From an uncultured Alphaproteobacteria bacterium (GTDB lineage Bacteria; Pseudomonadota; Alphaproteobacteria; CAAHEQ01; UBA3637), in contig CANQUX010000001.1 of the NCBI GenBank assembly GCA_947627155.1, forward strand, positions 1 to 64,000: a DNA stretch of 64,000 bases, in the 5' to 3' direction. The notes under the pieces are model-generated. The model saw nothing but the letters and a program-made list of their open reading frames with translations, was not told the DNA's origin and did not search any database. Both the position numbers and the translations under genes were made by a program. Below are positions 52,458 through 62,071 of the stretch, piece by piece (the first letter of the stretch is position 1; each line of letters opens with the position of its first letter).

Positions 52458-53525
52458 TTATTTTTGCCCGCGCAACCATTGATGCCCGCCATATTTGCTT
52501 TTATCAAGAATAATAATTTTTGTATGCGGGCGAAATTCATTCACATTCCCGTGGCCTGTTTCCGGAATACCATATTCGGGAAGCAATATTAAAGGTCGAA
52601 TCCCTTCATCTGTTCGGGTTAATAAATAACGATTGAGCATACTTTCATCGTGCCATGCGGGAATGATGTTATTGTTTAAATCCGTATCTGTCCATTCTTG
52701 AATTCGTTTTGAAAGTTTTAAAAATCCTTCGGCCGTTCCGCCGTTAAATCCGCCCATCACATAATATTGTCCCGAATCGTAAGGAATATAAGCCGTTGAT
52801 TTTTTGTTTCTTGCATAGGGTAATTGATTGGGTTGAGTTCGATAATACCCCGGGTGAAGCACTACCATAAATTCTTGATTTTTTGAGGGAAAAATCTCTT
52901 CTGTCACTTCCTGTTTAAAAATCATATTGGCGTTTAAAAAGTAAATATAATCAAAGTGTTGTAATTGATTGGCAATTTTGTTAAAAAAGTGATAGCGTTT
53001 TAAAGTGATATAGGGCCAAGGCTCTTGTTTTTGATAAACTTGAACTATATTTTCGGGTAGCTTTAAATTTTGCGCATCGGTAAATAAAAAATAGGTTTTT
53101 TTGTGACCGGGCAGAAAATATTTCTCCGCCGATTCGTGAAAATTTTCCCAAAAACGAATGTATCGGCCTGTTGCAATATATAAAACGGCAATTTTTTTTG
53201 GCGCGGTTTCGTTGAAAAGCTTGCTTTCCTGAATGAGCGTATAATAAGTTTGATCGGTGCTTAACACATAATTTAAAACAGCCTCTTTCGTTTGAACTTT
53301 CAGTGCCGTTTTTGTTTTATATAAAACAGAAGAGCAGTTACCCGCCGATTCGGGGGCAGGGCAAAGAATTTGAGCCGAGGGGTTATAATAAAATACGGTT
53401 GCGGTATGATCGGGCGCAAGAAGAGTTAATTTTTCCCAAGTTTCACCGGCAATACAAGTTATTGAATAGATTATAAAAATTAAAACATAAAAAACAATTT
53501 TTTTCATCATAACTCCATAGATCAA
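52458..53525 (-). CDS. GT6-family glycosyltransferase (ABO / alpha-1,3-Gal transferase homologue) with N-terminal signal/anchor
   Basis: KIAVLYIATGRYIRFWENFHESAEKYFLPGHKKTYFLFTD; FLNANMIF; VLHPGYYRTQPNQLPYARNKKSTAYIPYDSGQYYVMGGFNGGTAEGFLKL; NNIIPAWHDESMLNRYLL. Confidence 0.88.
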   Translation of the reverse strand: MIYGVMMKKIVFYVLIFIIYSITCIAGETWEKLTLLAPDHTATVFYYNPSAQILCPAPESAGNCSSVLYKTKTALKVQTKEAVLNYVLSTDQTYYTLIQESKLFNETAPKKIAVLYIATGRYIRFWENFHESAEKYFLPGHKKTYFLFTDAQNLKLPENIVQVYQKQEPWPYITLKRYHFFNKIANQLQHFDYIYFLNANMIFKQEVTEEIFPSKNQEFMVVLHPGYYRTQPNQLPYARNKKSTAYIPYDSGQYYVMGGFNGGTAEGFLKLSKRIQEWTDTDLNNNIIPAWHDESMLNRYLLTRTDEGIRPLILLPEYGIPETGHGNVNEFRPHTKIIILDKSKYGGHQWLRGQK

Positions 53526-53546
53526 AGAATAAATGATGAAATAATT

Positions 53547-53718
53547 GTTGCATTAAAGGGACGTTTTTTGCAACACTTTTTTTTAATTTTTGTAAAAAAA
53601 ATTTAATTTAAGCAGAAATAATTGATTTTTCGAGTGTTTTTTAGGGGTGAATTTTGGCGTTTTTGGGGCTGATTTTGCCCCCGAATCCGCGTTGCAAAAA
53701 ACGTCCCTTTAATGCAAC
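53547..53718 (+). repeat. TIR-bounded element E5 with perfect 28 bp inverted repeats
   Basis: GTTGCATTAAAGGGACGTTTTTTGCAAC (53547-53574) versus its exact reverse complement GTTGCAAAAAACGTCCCTTTAATGCAAC (53691-53718). Confidence 0.9.
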
Positions 53719-53831
53719 GTTTTTTTATGTCGATAAACGCTTGATTTGGTTACATAATAAAAAAAGAATTGATTTTTCGAAAAATACGATTACAATAAAC
53801 TTATTAAAATTTGTTTTTTAACGGAGGAAAT

Positions 53832-54290
53832 ATGAAAACTTTTCAAAAGCAAATGCAATCCGGCCGCAGTATGGTTGAAATGATTGGTGTTATTGCCATA
53901 ATGGGACTTTTAAGTGTTGGCGGTATCTATGGTTATCGGCAAGCTTACAATTCTTATCGGGCAACGGCTTTAAAAGATATTGTGTTGCAAGGCAAAGTGG
54001 TTGTTGATACAAATAAGCGCGGCGCAACAGCTAATACTTTACAGTTATATGCTCAAAAAACAAGTTTAAATTGTTCTTCCGGTTCCTGTGCGAAAATGAC
54101 GGAAAGCGGCAGAACAAAAACATTTTCCTTATTCTCGCAAGAGACAAGCGGTGTTTGCGAAAAAATTATAGAGAGAAAACAGGAATTTGAAGATTTCAAT
54201 ATTAAGGTTGAGCCGAATTCATGCGGCGAATCAACGGTTAACATGACTTTTTCTTTCGAAGTTAAAGTGCGTGGTCGTGGTTCGGAATAA
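53832..54290 (+). CDS. Short pilin-like protein (GRSMVEMIGV family)
   Basis: MKTFQKQMQSGRSMVEMIGVIAIMGLLSVGGIYGYRQAYNSYRATAL. Confidence 0.85.
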   Translation: MKTFQKQMQSGRSMVEMIGVIAIMGLLSVGGIYGYRQAYNSYRATALKDIVLQGKVVVDTNKRGATANTLQLYAQKTSLNCSSGSCAKMTESGRTKTFSLFSQETSGVCEKIIERKQEFEDFNIKVEPNSCGESTVNMTFSFEVKVRGRGSE

Positions 54291-54292
54291 AT

Positions 54293-55708
54293 TTATTTAT
54301 TGTATTGATTGATTTTTCCAATCATTAAATTTTGAAGCGCATCTGTTGAAGCATTTTCGGAAACAGGCGTTGCTATACCGGAAATAAGGTTTTGGGTTGC
54401 GTTGGCGGCATTTTGCGTAACGGCATTTACAACGGCATCTTGAACCATGCCTTGTACGGTATCTTGCACGGTATCTTGCAGCGTATTTTGATTGATAATT
54501 GATGTTGATGATGTGTTTTTCTTTCCCCACCAGTCAAACTCTTTGCCCAGTTTATAAATACCGTAGGCCGAACCGCCGATAATTGCCGAATCTTTCAGCC
54601 AGCTTAAACCGCTTGAAAGAGCATTTTTGTAATTTCCGTCAAATAAATTTCCGATTGTTTTAAAAAATCCCGTAAATACGTTGCCGATCATTTTTATAAC
54701 GGTACCGATGAGCGGAATATGATTGCCGACAGCATCAAAAATGTTTTCCTGAACCCATTCCGCTGCACGAACCATCATATTTTTTTGTTGCTCGTGCGCA
54801 AATGCGGCAGTTTTATCCTCAGAGCTTTGTTGCGGTAAAATATCGGTTTTATAAAAAGTTGTCGGCTGTGATATATCGGAAAGCGTTTGTAACGTATTTG
54901 GCGTTTGATTAGCGGAGGAAGCCTCTTGAACAGGGCTTTGCGCTTGCGGAGCAGATGCTTGCAAAGTGTTTTGAACAATTTCTTGTGCCGTGTTGACAAC
55001 CGCCGGTTGCTGTAACATCGGATTCGGCAAATTGCCTGACACTGTCGGATCCGACTCTGTCGTAACGGTTTCCGCGGGATTGCTCAATGCCGTTAAAAGC
55101 GATATTTCATTTGTGTTATCGGGCAATTCTTCGTCAGATGAGGCAAGTGTCGATTCATCAGACGCTTCTTCTTCGGTTTCATTGAATAATAAAGACGATA
55201 ACAGATTTGACGGCAGTGTGTTATGGAAGGCTGTTATTGAATCTTCTTCTGTTTTAGCGCTTTCATTCGACATGTCAATTATATTTTGATCTTCCGGTTC
55301 GGAAGATAAGGAAAAATAAGATAAATCAATTTTATCATTAAATGCTTCTTCCGATTCGTCGGGAAGAAAATTTTCAGCAGGTGAAATCGGAAAATTAACA
55401 TAATCAACATTTAAATTATTCGGCGAATAAACATCGTTTAAAGGCCGTGAATAGGTTGAAGATTGCAAGTCGCTTCCGAAATCGGGTAAATTATAATTAT
55501 TTTCGGGTAAAAAATAGTCATAAGAATTTAAATAATTGTTTTTATTTACTTCCAAATTATATAATGCCTGTTGATATGAGTTATCAATAGCGGAAACATT
55601 ATTTTGAAAAGCACTGTCAATTTCGGCCTTCTTTTTTTGATATTCCTGCTCAACAAGAAGGCGATTGACTTCATCTTTGAATGTTTTTATAAATTCGTTT
55701 GTGGCCAT
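54293..55708 (-). CDS. Hypothetical protein, Gln/Asn/Ser-rich, with short degenerate repeats
   Basis: 471 aa; N-terminal coiled-coil-like region, central acidic low complexity, NTLQDTVQDTVQGMVQDAVVNAVTQNA. Confidence 0.6.
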   Translation of the reverse strand: MATNEFIKTFKDEVNRLLVEQEYQKKKAEIDSAFQNNVSAIDNSYQQALYNLEVNKNNYLNSYDYFLPENNYNLPDFGSDLQSSTYSRPLNDVYSPNNLNVDYVNFPISPAENFLPDESEEAFNDKIDLSYFSLSSEPEDQNIIDMSNESAKTEEDSITAFHNTLPSNLLSSLLFNETEEEASDESTLASSDEELPDNTNEISLLTALSNPAETVTTESDPTVSGNLPNPMLQQPAVVNTAQEIVQNTLQASAPQAQSPVQEASSANQTPNTLQTLSDISQPTTFYKTDILPQQSSEDKTAAFAHEQQKNMMVRAAEWVQENIFDAVGNHIPLIGTVIKMIGNVFTGFFKTIGNLFDGNYKNALSSGLSWLKDSAIIGGSAYGIYKLGKEFDWWGKKNTSSTSIINQNTLQDTVQDTVQGMVQDAVVNAVTQNAANATQNLISGIATPVSENASTDALQNLMIGKINQYNK

Positions 55709-55802
55709 TTTAAATCATTTCCTTATATACCAGTATAAAGGAATTTAAGTAACTTGTCAAATATTTTTCAGTTTATGGAAAAAGAAGTAATATCAGCGAT
55801 AA

Positions 55803-56429
55803 TTACTTCTTTTCATCGGCAAATTTAAATGCGGCACTTTTTTCGTTTAATGTTTGCGTCAGCTTATTTAAATCACCGTTGTTGGATTGCAAAAATGCGG
55901 CATATTCGTTTCGGTAACTCATGGCCATACTTACGCCTTCAACAATAATATCAACAATTTTATATTGACCGTCTTTTTCCCGCAGTCGCCATTTTACATC
56001 AGCCGGCGGATTGTTTTGAACGGTACTGATTACAAAAATTTGCCCTTTTTGGGCTTTTTGTGAGCCTTGAAACACAATTTTTTGTCCGGTATACATATTA
56101 AACTTATCTGCCCATGATTTTGTTGTAAAATCCATAAAAGCTTTCAAAAAAGCATCTCTCTGCGCTTGATCGGCCGTGCGCCAATAAACACCCAACACAA
56201 ATTGTCCGATGTATTTTAAGTCAAGTGCCGATTGAAATTTTTCTCGGAACAACGTCAGCTTTTCCGTCATGGGTGCCGGTGAAGCCAAAACGTTTGTAAT
56301 CACATCATCGGTCAGTTTATTAACAAATTCAACGGCCGGATCGGTTGCTCCGAATGCCGTTTGCGTCATTAAAAAAAGACCGCATAAGAAAGATATTATT
56401 TTTTTCATTTCAGTTTCTCCTTCATTCAT
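55803..56429 (-). CDS. mlaC: MlaC-like phospholipid-binding protein
   Basis: Signal peptide; ALDLKYIGQFVLGVYWRTADQAQRDAFLKAFMDF; VDIIVEGVSMAMSYRNEYAAFLQ. Confidence 0.9.
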   Translation of the reverse strand: MNEGETEMKKIISFLCGLFLMTQTAFGATDPAVEFVNKLTDDVITNVLASPAPMTEKLTLFREKFQSALDLKYIGQFVLGVYWRTADQAQRDAFLKAFMDFTTKSWADKFNMYTGQKIVFQGSQKAQKGQIFVISTVQNNPPADVKWRLREKDGQYKIVDIIVEGVSMAMSYRNEYAAFLQSNNGDLNKLTQTLNEKSAAFKFADEKK

Positions 56430-57198
56430 CTATATCGCCGAAATCCATATCAAAGTTATAGTCGGAAACGGCATCGGAAGATGTTTTTCCCAACGCTTCA
56501 TTGATAACTTTTTGACGATTTTGTTGTGTCATCGTTCGAACGGTTGCGTAAAAATCAGTTGAAGAACGATGAAGATTTTCAATAAATTCAATTGATTGTT
56601 CACGTTGTTGGACATAGTTTCCGATTGAAAGCGGATAGGACGTCCACGGCGTGGTTAACGCAATAAACAAACTAGGCGGTGTGGCAAAATCGCCGATTGT
56701 GCCGCCGATATCCCGCGGGTTGGAAGAACCGAAGAACGGTAAAACAATATAAGTATTGCTGTTTTCCCAGCCCCAAACGGCCAAAGTTTGCCCGAAATCG
56801 TTGTCATAGGCCGGAATTTGCATATCCGAAGCCACATCATAGAGGCCGAAAAATCCCCAAAATGTGTTGGCCAGCAATCGTTTTGTTGCATTTCCCGTTT
56901 TTTCGGCGTTTCCCTGTAAAGCACCGTTGGCAATGTTTCGGGTTTCTTTTAAGTTTTTATAAAAATTTGAAACGCCTTCACGCATAAGGGGTGTTGTAAC
57001 GGCGCGATATCCTTCGGCAACCGGTTTTAAAACGGCCGTATCAAACAACATGTTAAAAGCAAAAACACCCCGATTAAACGATTCATACGGATCGTTTGTT
57101 TGCAGTGTTTCATCTTTTTGTTCTGCCGGTTGATTGCATGCGCAGGCCGATAATAAAAAAGCACCGCTTAATAATAAGGTTAATAATTTTACTTTCAT
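56422..57198 (-). CDS. mlaA: MlaA/VacJ lipoprotein
   Basis: LLSACACN lipobox; NDPYESFNRGVFAFNMLFD; DNDFGQTLAVWG; LPFFGSSNPRD. Confidence 0.92.
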   Translation of the reverse strand: MKVKLLTLLLSGAFLLSACACNQPAEQKDETLQTNDPYESFNRGVFAFNMLFDTAVLKPVAEGYRAVTTPLMREGVSNFYKNLKETRNIANGALQGNAEKTGNATKRLLANTFWGFFGLYDVASDMQIPAYDNDFGQTLAVWGWENSNTYIVLPFFGSSNPRDIGGTIGDFATPPSLFIALTTPWTSYPLSIGNYVQQREQSIEFIENLHRSSTDFYATVRTMTQQNRQKVINEALGKTSSDAVSDYNFDMDFGDIDE

Positions 57199-57812
57199 TT
57201 CTTTTCCTTTTGAGCCGATTCGGTTTTTGCCTTTTCAGCTTCGTTTATGAGCATCATTTCTTCCTCAATCGCCGGTAATACTTCGTCAACGGATTTCACA
57301 AAGCGTAACAATTTTAATTGATAAGGCTTTGCAAAGCCTTCGCCGATCATTTCAAAAATAAATTGTTCGAGCGTATTATAAAAACCGTCAATATTAACAA
57401 CGATAATCGGAGCTTTAATAATATTTAACTGACGTAAAGTCAAGACCTCAAACAATTCATCCATTGAACCGAATCCGCCCGGTAAAATGCAAATGGCATC
57501 CGCTTGACGAACCATTGAAACTTTTCTGTCGGCCATTAAATCCCACACTTCGAATTTGGTGGCGCGCTCAACAATTTCCTGCGGTTTTTCAATATCATAT
57601 AATTCGCGAATCGTTGCGCCGATAACATAGCCGTTTTCCGAGAACGCCCCGTCGGCAACCGCGCCCATCAATCCGGTTGTGCCGGCACCGTAAATCAATT
57701 TTATTTCGTTTTGAGCCAAAATTTCCCCCATACGATGGGCTTCCTGCATATAAATTGCCTTGCGTCCGGGGCTGCTTCCGCAAAAAACTGCAACAGAATT
57801 CACAACATTCAT
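57195..57812 (-). CDS. LOG-family (TIGR00730) protein
   Basis: VFCGSSPGRKAIYMQEAHRMGEILAQ; ILPGGFGSMDELFEVLTLRQL. Confidence 0.92.
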   Translation of the reverse strand: MNVVNSVAVFCGSSPGRKAIYMQEAHRMGEILAQNEIKLIYGAGTTGLMGAVADGAFSENGYVIGATIRELYDIEKPQEIVERATKFEVWDLMADRKVSMVRQADAICILPGGFGSMDELFEVLTLRQLNIIKAPIIVVNIDGFYNTLEQFIFEMIGEGFAKPYQLKLLRFVKSVDEVLPAIEEEMMLINEAEKAKTESAQKEKK

Positions 57813-57905
57813 TATTTTTTCCTTGCTTTTCCTTGTTTAATTCTTTAATATGATATTAAATATGATATATATAATATCGTATAATCAAAAAAGGTCAAGT
57901 TAAAA

Positions 57906-59051
57906 GTGTTAGGAAATAATATGAAAAAGTTTGCACCTGTTGTTTGTATGGCATTTTTTTCGGGTTTATTTCTTTCTGCAAATGCTTTGGCGGAAGATAT
58001 TCCTTTGTTTGACGATTCGTTCGGTGCATCATCAACGGAAGCGATCCCGTCGGCAACAGATAAGAAAAATAATACGCAGGATTCGCTTAAAAGTCCGGTT
58101 AATAATGAAAACGACACTTCAAAAATTGTTTCTTCCGATTCGAATATACCGAGATTAGGCAGAAATGCCTCACCGGTTACAAATTTGGTTGTTGAACCGA
58201 TACCGAATTTGTCGTTTGATGTTGATTTGGTTGAAAAAGAGAAAGTGCCTGTAAAGCCTGTACCTAAATTTCAGGAAAAAGAAACGGATGAAGCTGAATT
58301 GATTCGTCGACAGGAATCTTTAAATATTACCGAATCGCCTAACAAAAAAAATTCAATTTGGAATGAAAAAATAGGAGGTGTTACTGCTTCTGATTTACAG
58401 CGGCATGATGTTTCGCTTTATAAAATTGCGGGTATCGGTTTGGGAGATGATACCGAAACCGTTTATGACGAATTGACGGATCTCGGTTATTCATTGCAAA
58501 AAGTTGAAAAATCCATTCCTTTATATCGAACAACTTATTATAACAACATCTGTCGGGAACAAAAAGGTTTAAAAATTTTATCGGATATTAATGATTGTAT
58601 TTTGGAGTTGGCCGAGCTTGATGACATGCATTATGTTTCGCGCGAAACATATACACGTCCCGAATCGCATGAAACCATACAAGTTCAATATTCTTCTCCT
58701 GATACGGATAATGTTGCCTATAAAATTATTTATGAAAATAAGGGAGATAACTCTTTAAATTCCAGTCGTGTCAATTTAGCCAAAAAATTTCAACGACGGG
58801 ATGATTTTTGGGATTTGATTTTTAATACTTACGGGTTGCCTGATGAAAATGATAAAAAATTATGGGGTGATGAAAACACGCGCTATTTAAGAGCTTTTAT
58901 GCAAGGATCGGCTTATAATGCTTATGTTATTATGGAAGATAAAATTATTCAGGATCATGATTATGAGGCAGCGCAAAGTGATTTTAAAACCATTAAAAAG
59001 CCGACTGCTTTCACTTTAACGGGTGAAGAGCCGGAAGATAATGAGGAATAA
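57906..59051 (+). CDS. Hypothetical exported protein
   Basis: 381 aa with signal peptide MKKFAPVVCMAFFSGLFLSANALAE. Confidence 0.6.
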   Translation: MLGNNMKKFAPVVCMAFFSGLFLSANALAEDIPLFDDSFGASSTEAIPSATDKKNNTQDSLKSPVNNENDTSKIVSSDSNIPRLGRNASPVTNLVVEPIPNLSFDVDLVEKEKVPVKPVPKFQEKETDEAELIRRQESLNITESPNKKNSIWNEKIGGVTASDLQRHDVSLYKIAGIGLGDDTETVYDELTDLGYSLQKVEKSIPLYRTTYYNNICREQKGLKILSDINDCILELAELDDMHYVSRETYTRPESHETIQVQYSSPDTDNVAYKIIYENKGDNSLNSSRVNLAKKFQRRDDFWDLIFNTYGLPDENDKKLWGDENTRYLRAFMQGSAYNAYVIMEDKIIQDHDYEAAQSDFKTIKKPTAFTLTGEEPEDNEE

Positions 59052-59068
59052 TAAAAGAGGGTGTAACA

Positions 59069-60952
59069 ATGATTGACGGTATTAATACAAGTAAATATTT
59101 AATTAACTATACACAAATGGCTCGGGAAGGGCGTTTGGTTAATTTGGTCGGGCGGCATGAAGAATTGGACAGATTGATTCATATTCTGATGCGCAGTACA
59201 AAAAGTAATCCGATTGTTGTCGGGGCAAACGGTGTCGGTAAAACGGCTTTGATTGAAGGGCTTATTCAATTTATGTCTACCGAAGATGCACCGGCTTATT
59301 TGCAAGAAAAAGAAGTTTTCGGTATTAATGTGCCGCAGGTGATGCTCGATACCAAAAATGATTTGGAATACAGCGAGTTAGTCAAACAGTTAATTCAGGT
59401 TATCGTTGACAGTCAAAAACAAAAAATTCTTTATTTAAAAGACATCAGCTTGTTGGTTAATGTTGATACAAATCCGGAAAATAAAGATGTTGCCAAATTT
59501 TTGAAATTGTGCTTATCGGCCGATGAAATCGGTTGTATTGTTGAAGCCAATCGTATTGCTTATGTTTCCTATGTGGAAAAAGACAATACCGTTATGTCGC
59601 GAATTCAATCATTGATTTTGGAAGAACCGACTCTGGATGAAAGTATTGCCATTGTGCGCGGGCAACGGCGAAAATTCGAGCGACATTATGAAGTGTCCAT
59701 TCCCGACGAAACCGTGCGTGCCGCTTGTCAATTAACGCATCGGTATATTAAACAGCGTTCGTTTCCTTCCAAAGCATTGGATTTGTTAGATGATGCTGCC
59801 AGTCAGTTGGTGATGGATCACGAAAAAGGCGCGCCGCAAGCACAAGAACTGGTTGTCACACCGGCTTATTGTTTTAAAACCATTGCCGATTGGACGGGAA
59901 TTCCCGTTGAAAAAGTTGATGCGGAAGATAAAAAACGATTGGCTAATGCCGAAACTTATTTAAAGCAACGCGTGATCGGACAAGATGCTGCCGTCGGCGT
60001 TGTGGCAAATGCTTTACGGCGGGCGCGATCCGGTTTGCAAGATCCCAATCGCCCGATCGGCTCATTTTTATTCATCGGTACAACCGGTGTCGGTAAAACG
60101 GAGTTGGCCAAATCGTTGGCAGATTTTATGTTTAATGATGAAACGGCTTTAATGCGGTTAGATATGTCGGAATATATGGAACGTTCTTCCGTTGCCCGTA
60201 TGATCGGACCGGCTCCCGGTATGCCCGGGTTTGAAGCCGGCGGTTTGTTAACGGAATCTGTTCGGTTAAAGCCGTTCCAAGTGGTGTTGTTCGATGAAAT
60301 TGAAAAAGCGCATTTGGATATTTTAAACCTGATGTTGCAGTTGCTTGACGAAGGTCGTTTAACCGACAGTAAAGGCGTGACGGTTGATTTCAGAAATACC
60401 ATCATTATTTTAACATCAAACGTCGGGGCAAATTTACCGAGTTATCAACGTGTTGAGAAGTTAAGCGAATATTTCAGACCCGAATTTTTAAACCGGTTGG
60501 ATGATATTGTTTCCTTCCACCAGTTAAATGAAGAAGATTTACGGAAAATTGTGGATATTCACTTAAATAAATTGCTCAAACGGGCGCAAATTGCCGGTTA
60601 TACCATTATTGTGGCTGATACGGCAAAAGATTGGTTTGTCGATGAAGTGTTTACGTCTAAATTCGGTGTGCGTGCGTTAAAGCGTTTAATTCAAAATCAG
60701 GTGGAAAATCCGCTTTCTTTTCTGATTATGCAAGATAAAATTCGACAAGGGCAAGAAGTTTTCTTAAATGTGGATAAAACAGGACGTAAATTACAAATTT
60801 ACACCAAAAGCTCCATTCCCGCATCTGATGAGGCAACAATTGAGCCGAAGCAGGAAAGTAAACCGACAGAAAAACCGCTGAAATCCGGCAAATCAGCCGA
60901 TAAAGGTGAAGGCGGTAAGCGGGAAAAGTCATCGGTTAAATCTGCCAAATGA
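59069..60952 (+). CDS. Compact Clp/Hsp100-type double AAA+ ATPase
   Basis: D1 GANGVGKTALIEGL; D2 GTTGVGKTELAKSLADFMF, VVLFDEIEKAH; no ClpN repeats or long M-domain. Confidence 0.85.
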   Translation: MIDGINTSKYLINYTQMAREGRLVNLVGRHEELDRLIHILMRSTKSNPIVVGANGVGKTALIEGLIQFMSTEDAPAYLQEKEVFGINVPQVMLDTKNDLEYSELVKQLIQVIVDSQKQKILYLKDISLLVNVDTNPENKDVAKFLKLCLSADEIGCIVEANRIAYVSYVEKDNTVMSRIQSLILEEPTLDESIAIVRGQRRKFERHYEVSIPDETVRAACQLTHRYIKQRSFPSKALDLLDDAASQLVMDHEKGAPQAQELVVTPAYCFKTIADWTGIPVEKVDAEDKKRLANAETYLKQRVIGQDAAVGVVANALRRARSGLQDPNRPIGSFLFIGTTGVGKTELAKSLADFMFNDETALMRLDMSEYMERSSVARMIGPAPGMPGFEAGGLLTESVRLKPFQVVLFDEIEKAHLDILNLMLQLLDEGRLTDSKGVTVDFRNTIIILTSNVGANLPSYQRVEKLSEYFRPEFLNRLDDIVSFHQLNEEDLRKIVDIHLNKLLKRAQIAGYTIIVADTAKDWFVDEVFTSKFGVRALKRLIQNQVENPLSFLIMQDKIRQGQEVFLNVDKTGRKLQIYTKSSIPASDEATIEPKQESKPTEKPLKSGKSADKGEGGKREKSSVKSAK

Positions 60953-62055
60953 GTCGGCTGAAAAAAACTTCATCGGTCGATCAAGCGATTTTATGTTCCG
61001 TCGAGAAAACAACGCTTCAAAGAAAAATGCCGTTATCGAATAACGTGACAAAAAAGCCGGCAGCGCTTCTTTTGCATTGGTTTTATGAAAACGGACGGCA
61101 AATGCCGTGGCGCGTAATCGGCGGTGCGCATTCAAATCCTTATGCTGTTTGGATTTCCGAAATTATGTTGCAACAAACAACGGTTAAAACCGTTGAAAGC
61201 TATTTTTTGCGTTGGATGAAGCGTTTTCCAGATATTCAATCGTTGGCGGCGGCCGATTTGCAAGAAGTGTTGCTTTATTGGCAGGGATTGGGCTATTATA
61301 CGCGGGCGCGCAAAATATATGAATGTGCGCAGGTACTCATGCGAGATTACAACGGAAAATTACCGGCGGACAGAAATTTATTGTTAAAATTGCCGGGTAT
61401 CGGGCCGTACAGTGCGTCCAGTATATGCGCGTTTGCTTTTAATCAGCCCGAAACGGTTGTTGACGGAAATGTGATTCGGGTCATTGCGCGCTTATACGGC
61501 TTAACCCATGCCGTTACCAAGGAAGAAATTTATGAATATGCGCAAAAATTAACGCCGCAAGAGCAGGGAGCCGATTATGCTTCCGCCATCATGGATTTGG
61601 GCGCGCTTGTGTGTACACCGCAACATCCGGAGTGTGCCGTTTGTCCGTGGCAAAAAATTTGTGTGGCATATTTCAAAAATCTGACGGAGAAAATTCCGCT
61701 TCTTCATAAGCCCGAAAAGAAAATAAAAAACGGATATGTGTATATCATTCAAAATGAAAAAGGAAATTATTATATTGAAAAACGAACGCAAAAGGGACTT
61801 TTAAACGGTTTATATGAATTTCCGTGGCAGGATAACGAAACGCATTATCCGCTGTTTCCGGCCGATGATTGGCACCTATTACCGCAAGTCGTTTCGCACA
61901 CGTTTACGCATTTTCATTTAACGCTTAAAGTTGTTCGGTTAACGCTTAAAACGGCAGATTGTCCTTTAAAGACAGGAAATTTCGTTGCGTTGAAAGAGTT
62001 TAAAAAATATCCGTTTTCAACCTTGATGAAAAAAGTGGCAAAGTTATTGAAATAA
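60949..62055 (+). CDS. mutY: A/G-specific adenine glycosylase
   Basis: WISEIMLQQTTVKTVESYFLRWMKRFPD; LPGIGPYSASSICAFAFNQPETVVDGNVIRV; Fe-S cysteines; NUDIX-like C-terminus. Confidence 0.95.
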   Translation: MSRLKKTSSVDQAILCSVEKTTLQRKMPLSNNVTKKPAALLLHWFYENGRQMPWRVIGGAHSNPYAVWISEIMLQQTTVKTVESYFLRWMKRFPDIQSLAAADLQEVLLYWQGLGYYTRARKIYECAQVLMRDYNGKLPADRNLLLKLPGIGPYSASSICAFAFNQPETVVDGNVIRVIARLYGLTHAVTKEEIYEYAQKLTPQEQGADYASAIMDLGALVCTPQHPECAVCPWQKICVAYFKNLTEKIPLLHKPEKKIKNGYVYIIQNEKGNYYIEKRTQKGLLNGLYEFPWQDNETHYPLFPADDWHLLPQVVSHTFTHFHLTLKVVRLTLKTADCPLKTGNFVALKEFKKYPFSTLMKKVAKLLK

Positions 62056-62071
62056 CATTTTGTGGAAATGT

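Noticed and set aside
46511-53525. DGR reverse transcriptase within the window
   Set aside because: None of the ORFs shows RT motifs (e.g. YxDD); any RT would have to be elsewhere, so a complete DGR is not claimed
53547-53718. Integron attC sites
   Set aside because: Arms do not fit GTTRRRY/RYYYAAC core sites and no integrase or promoterless cassette row is visible
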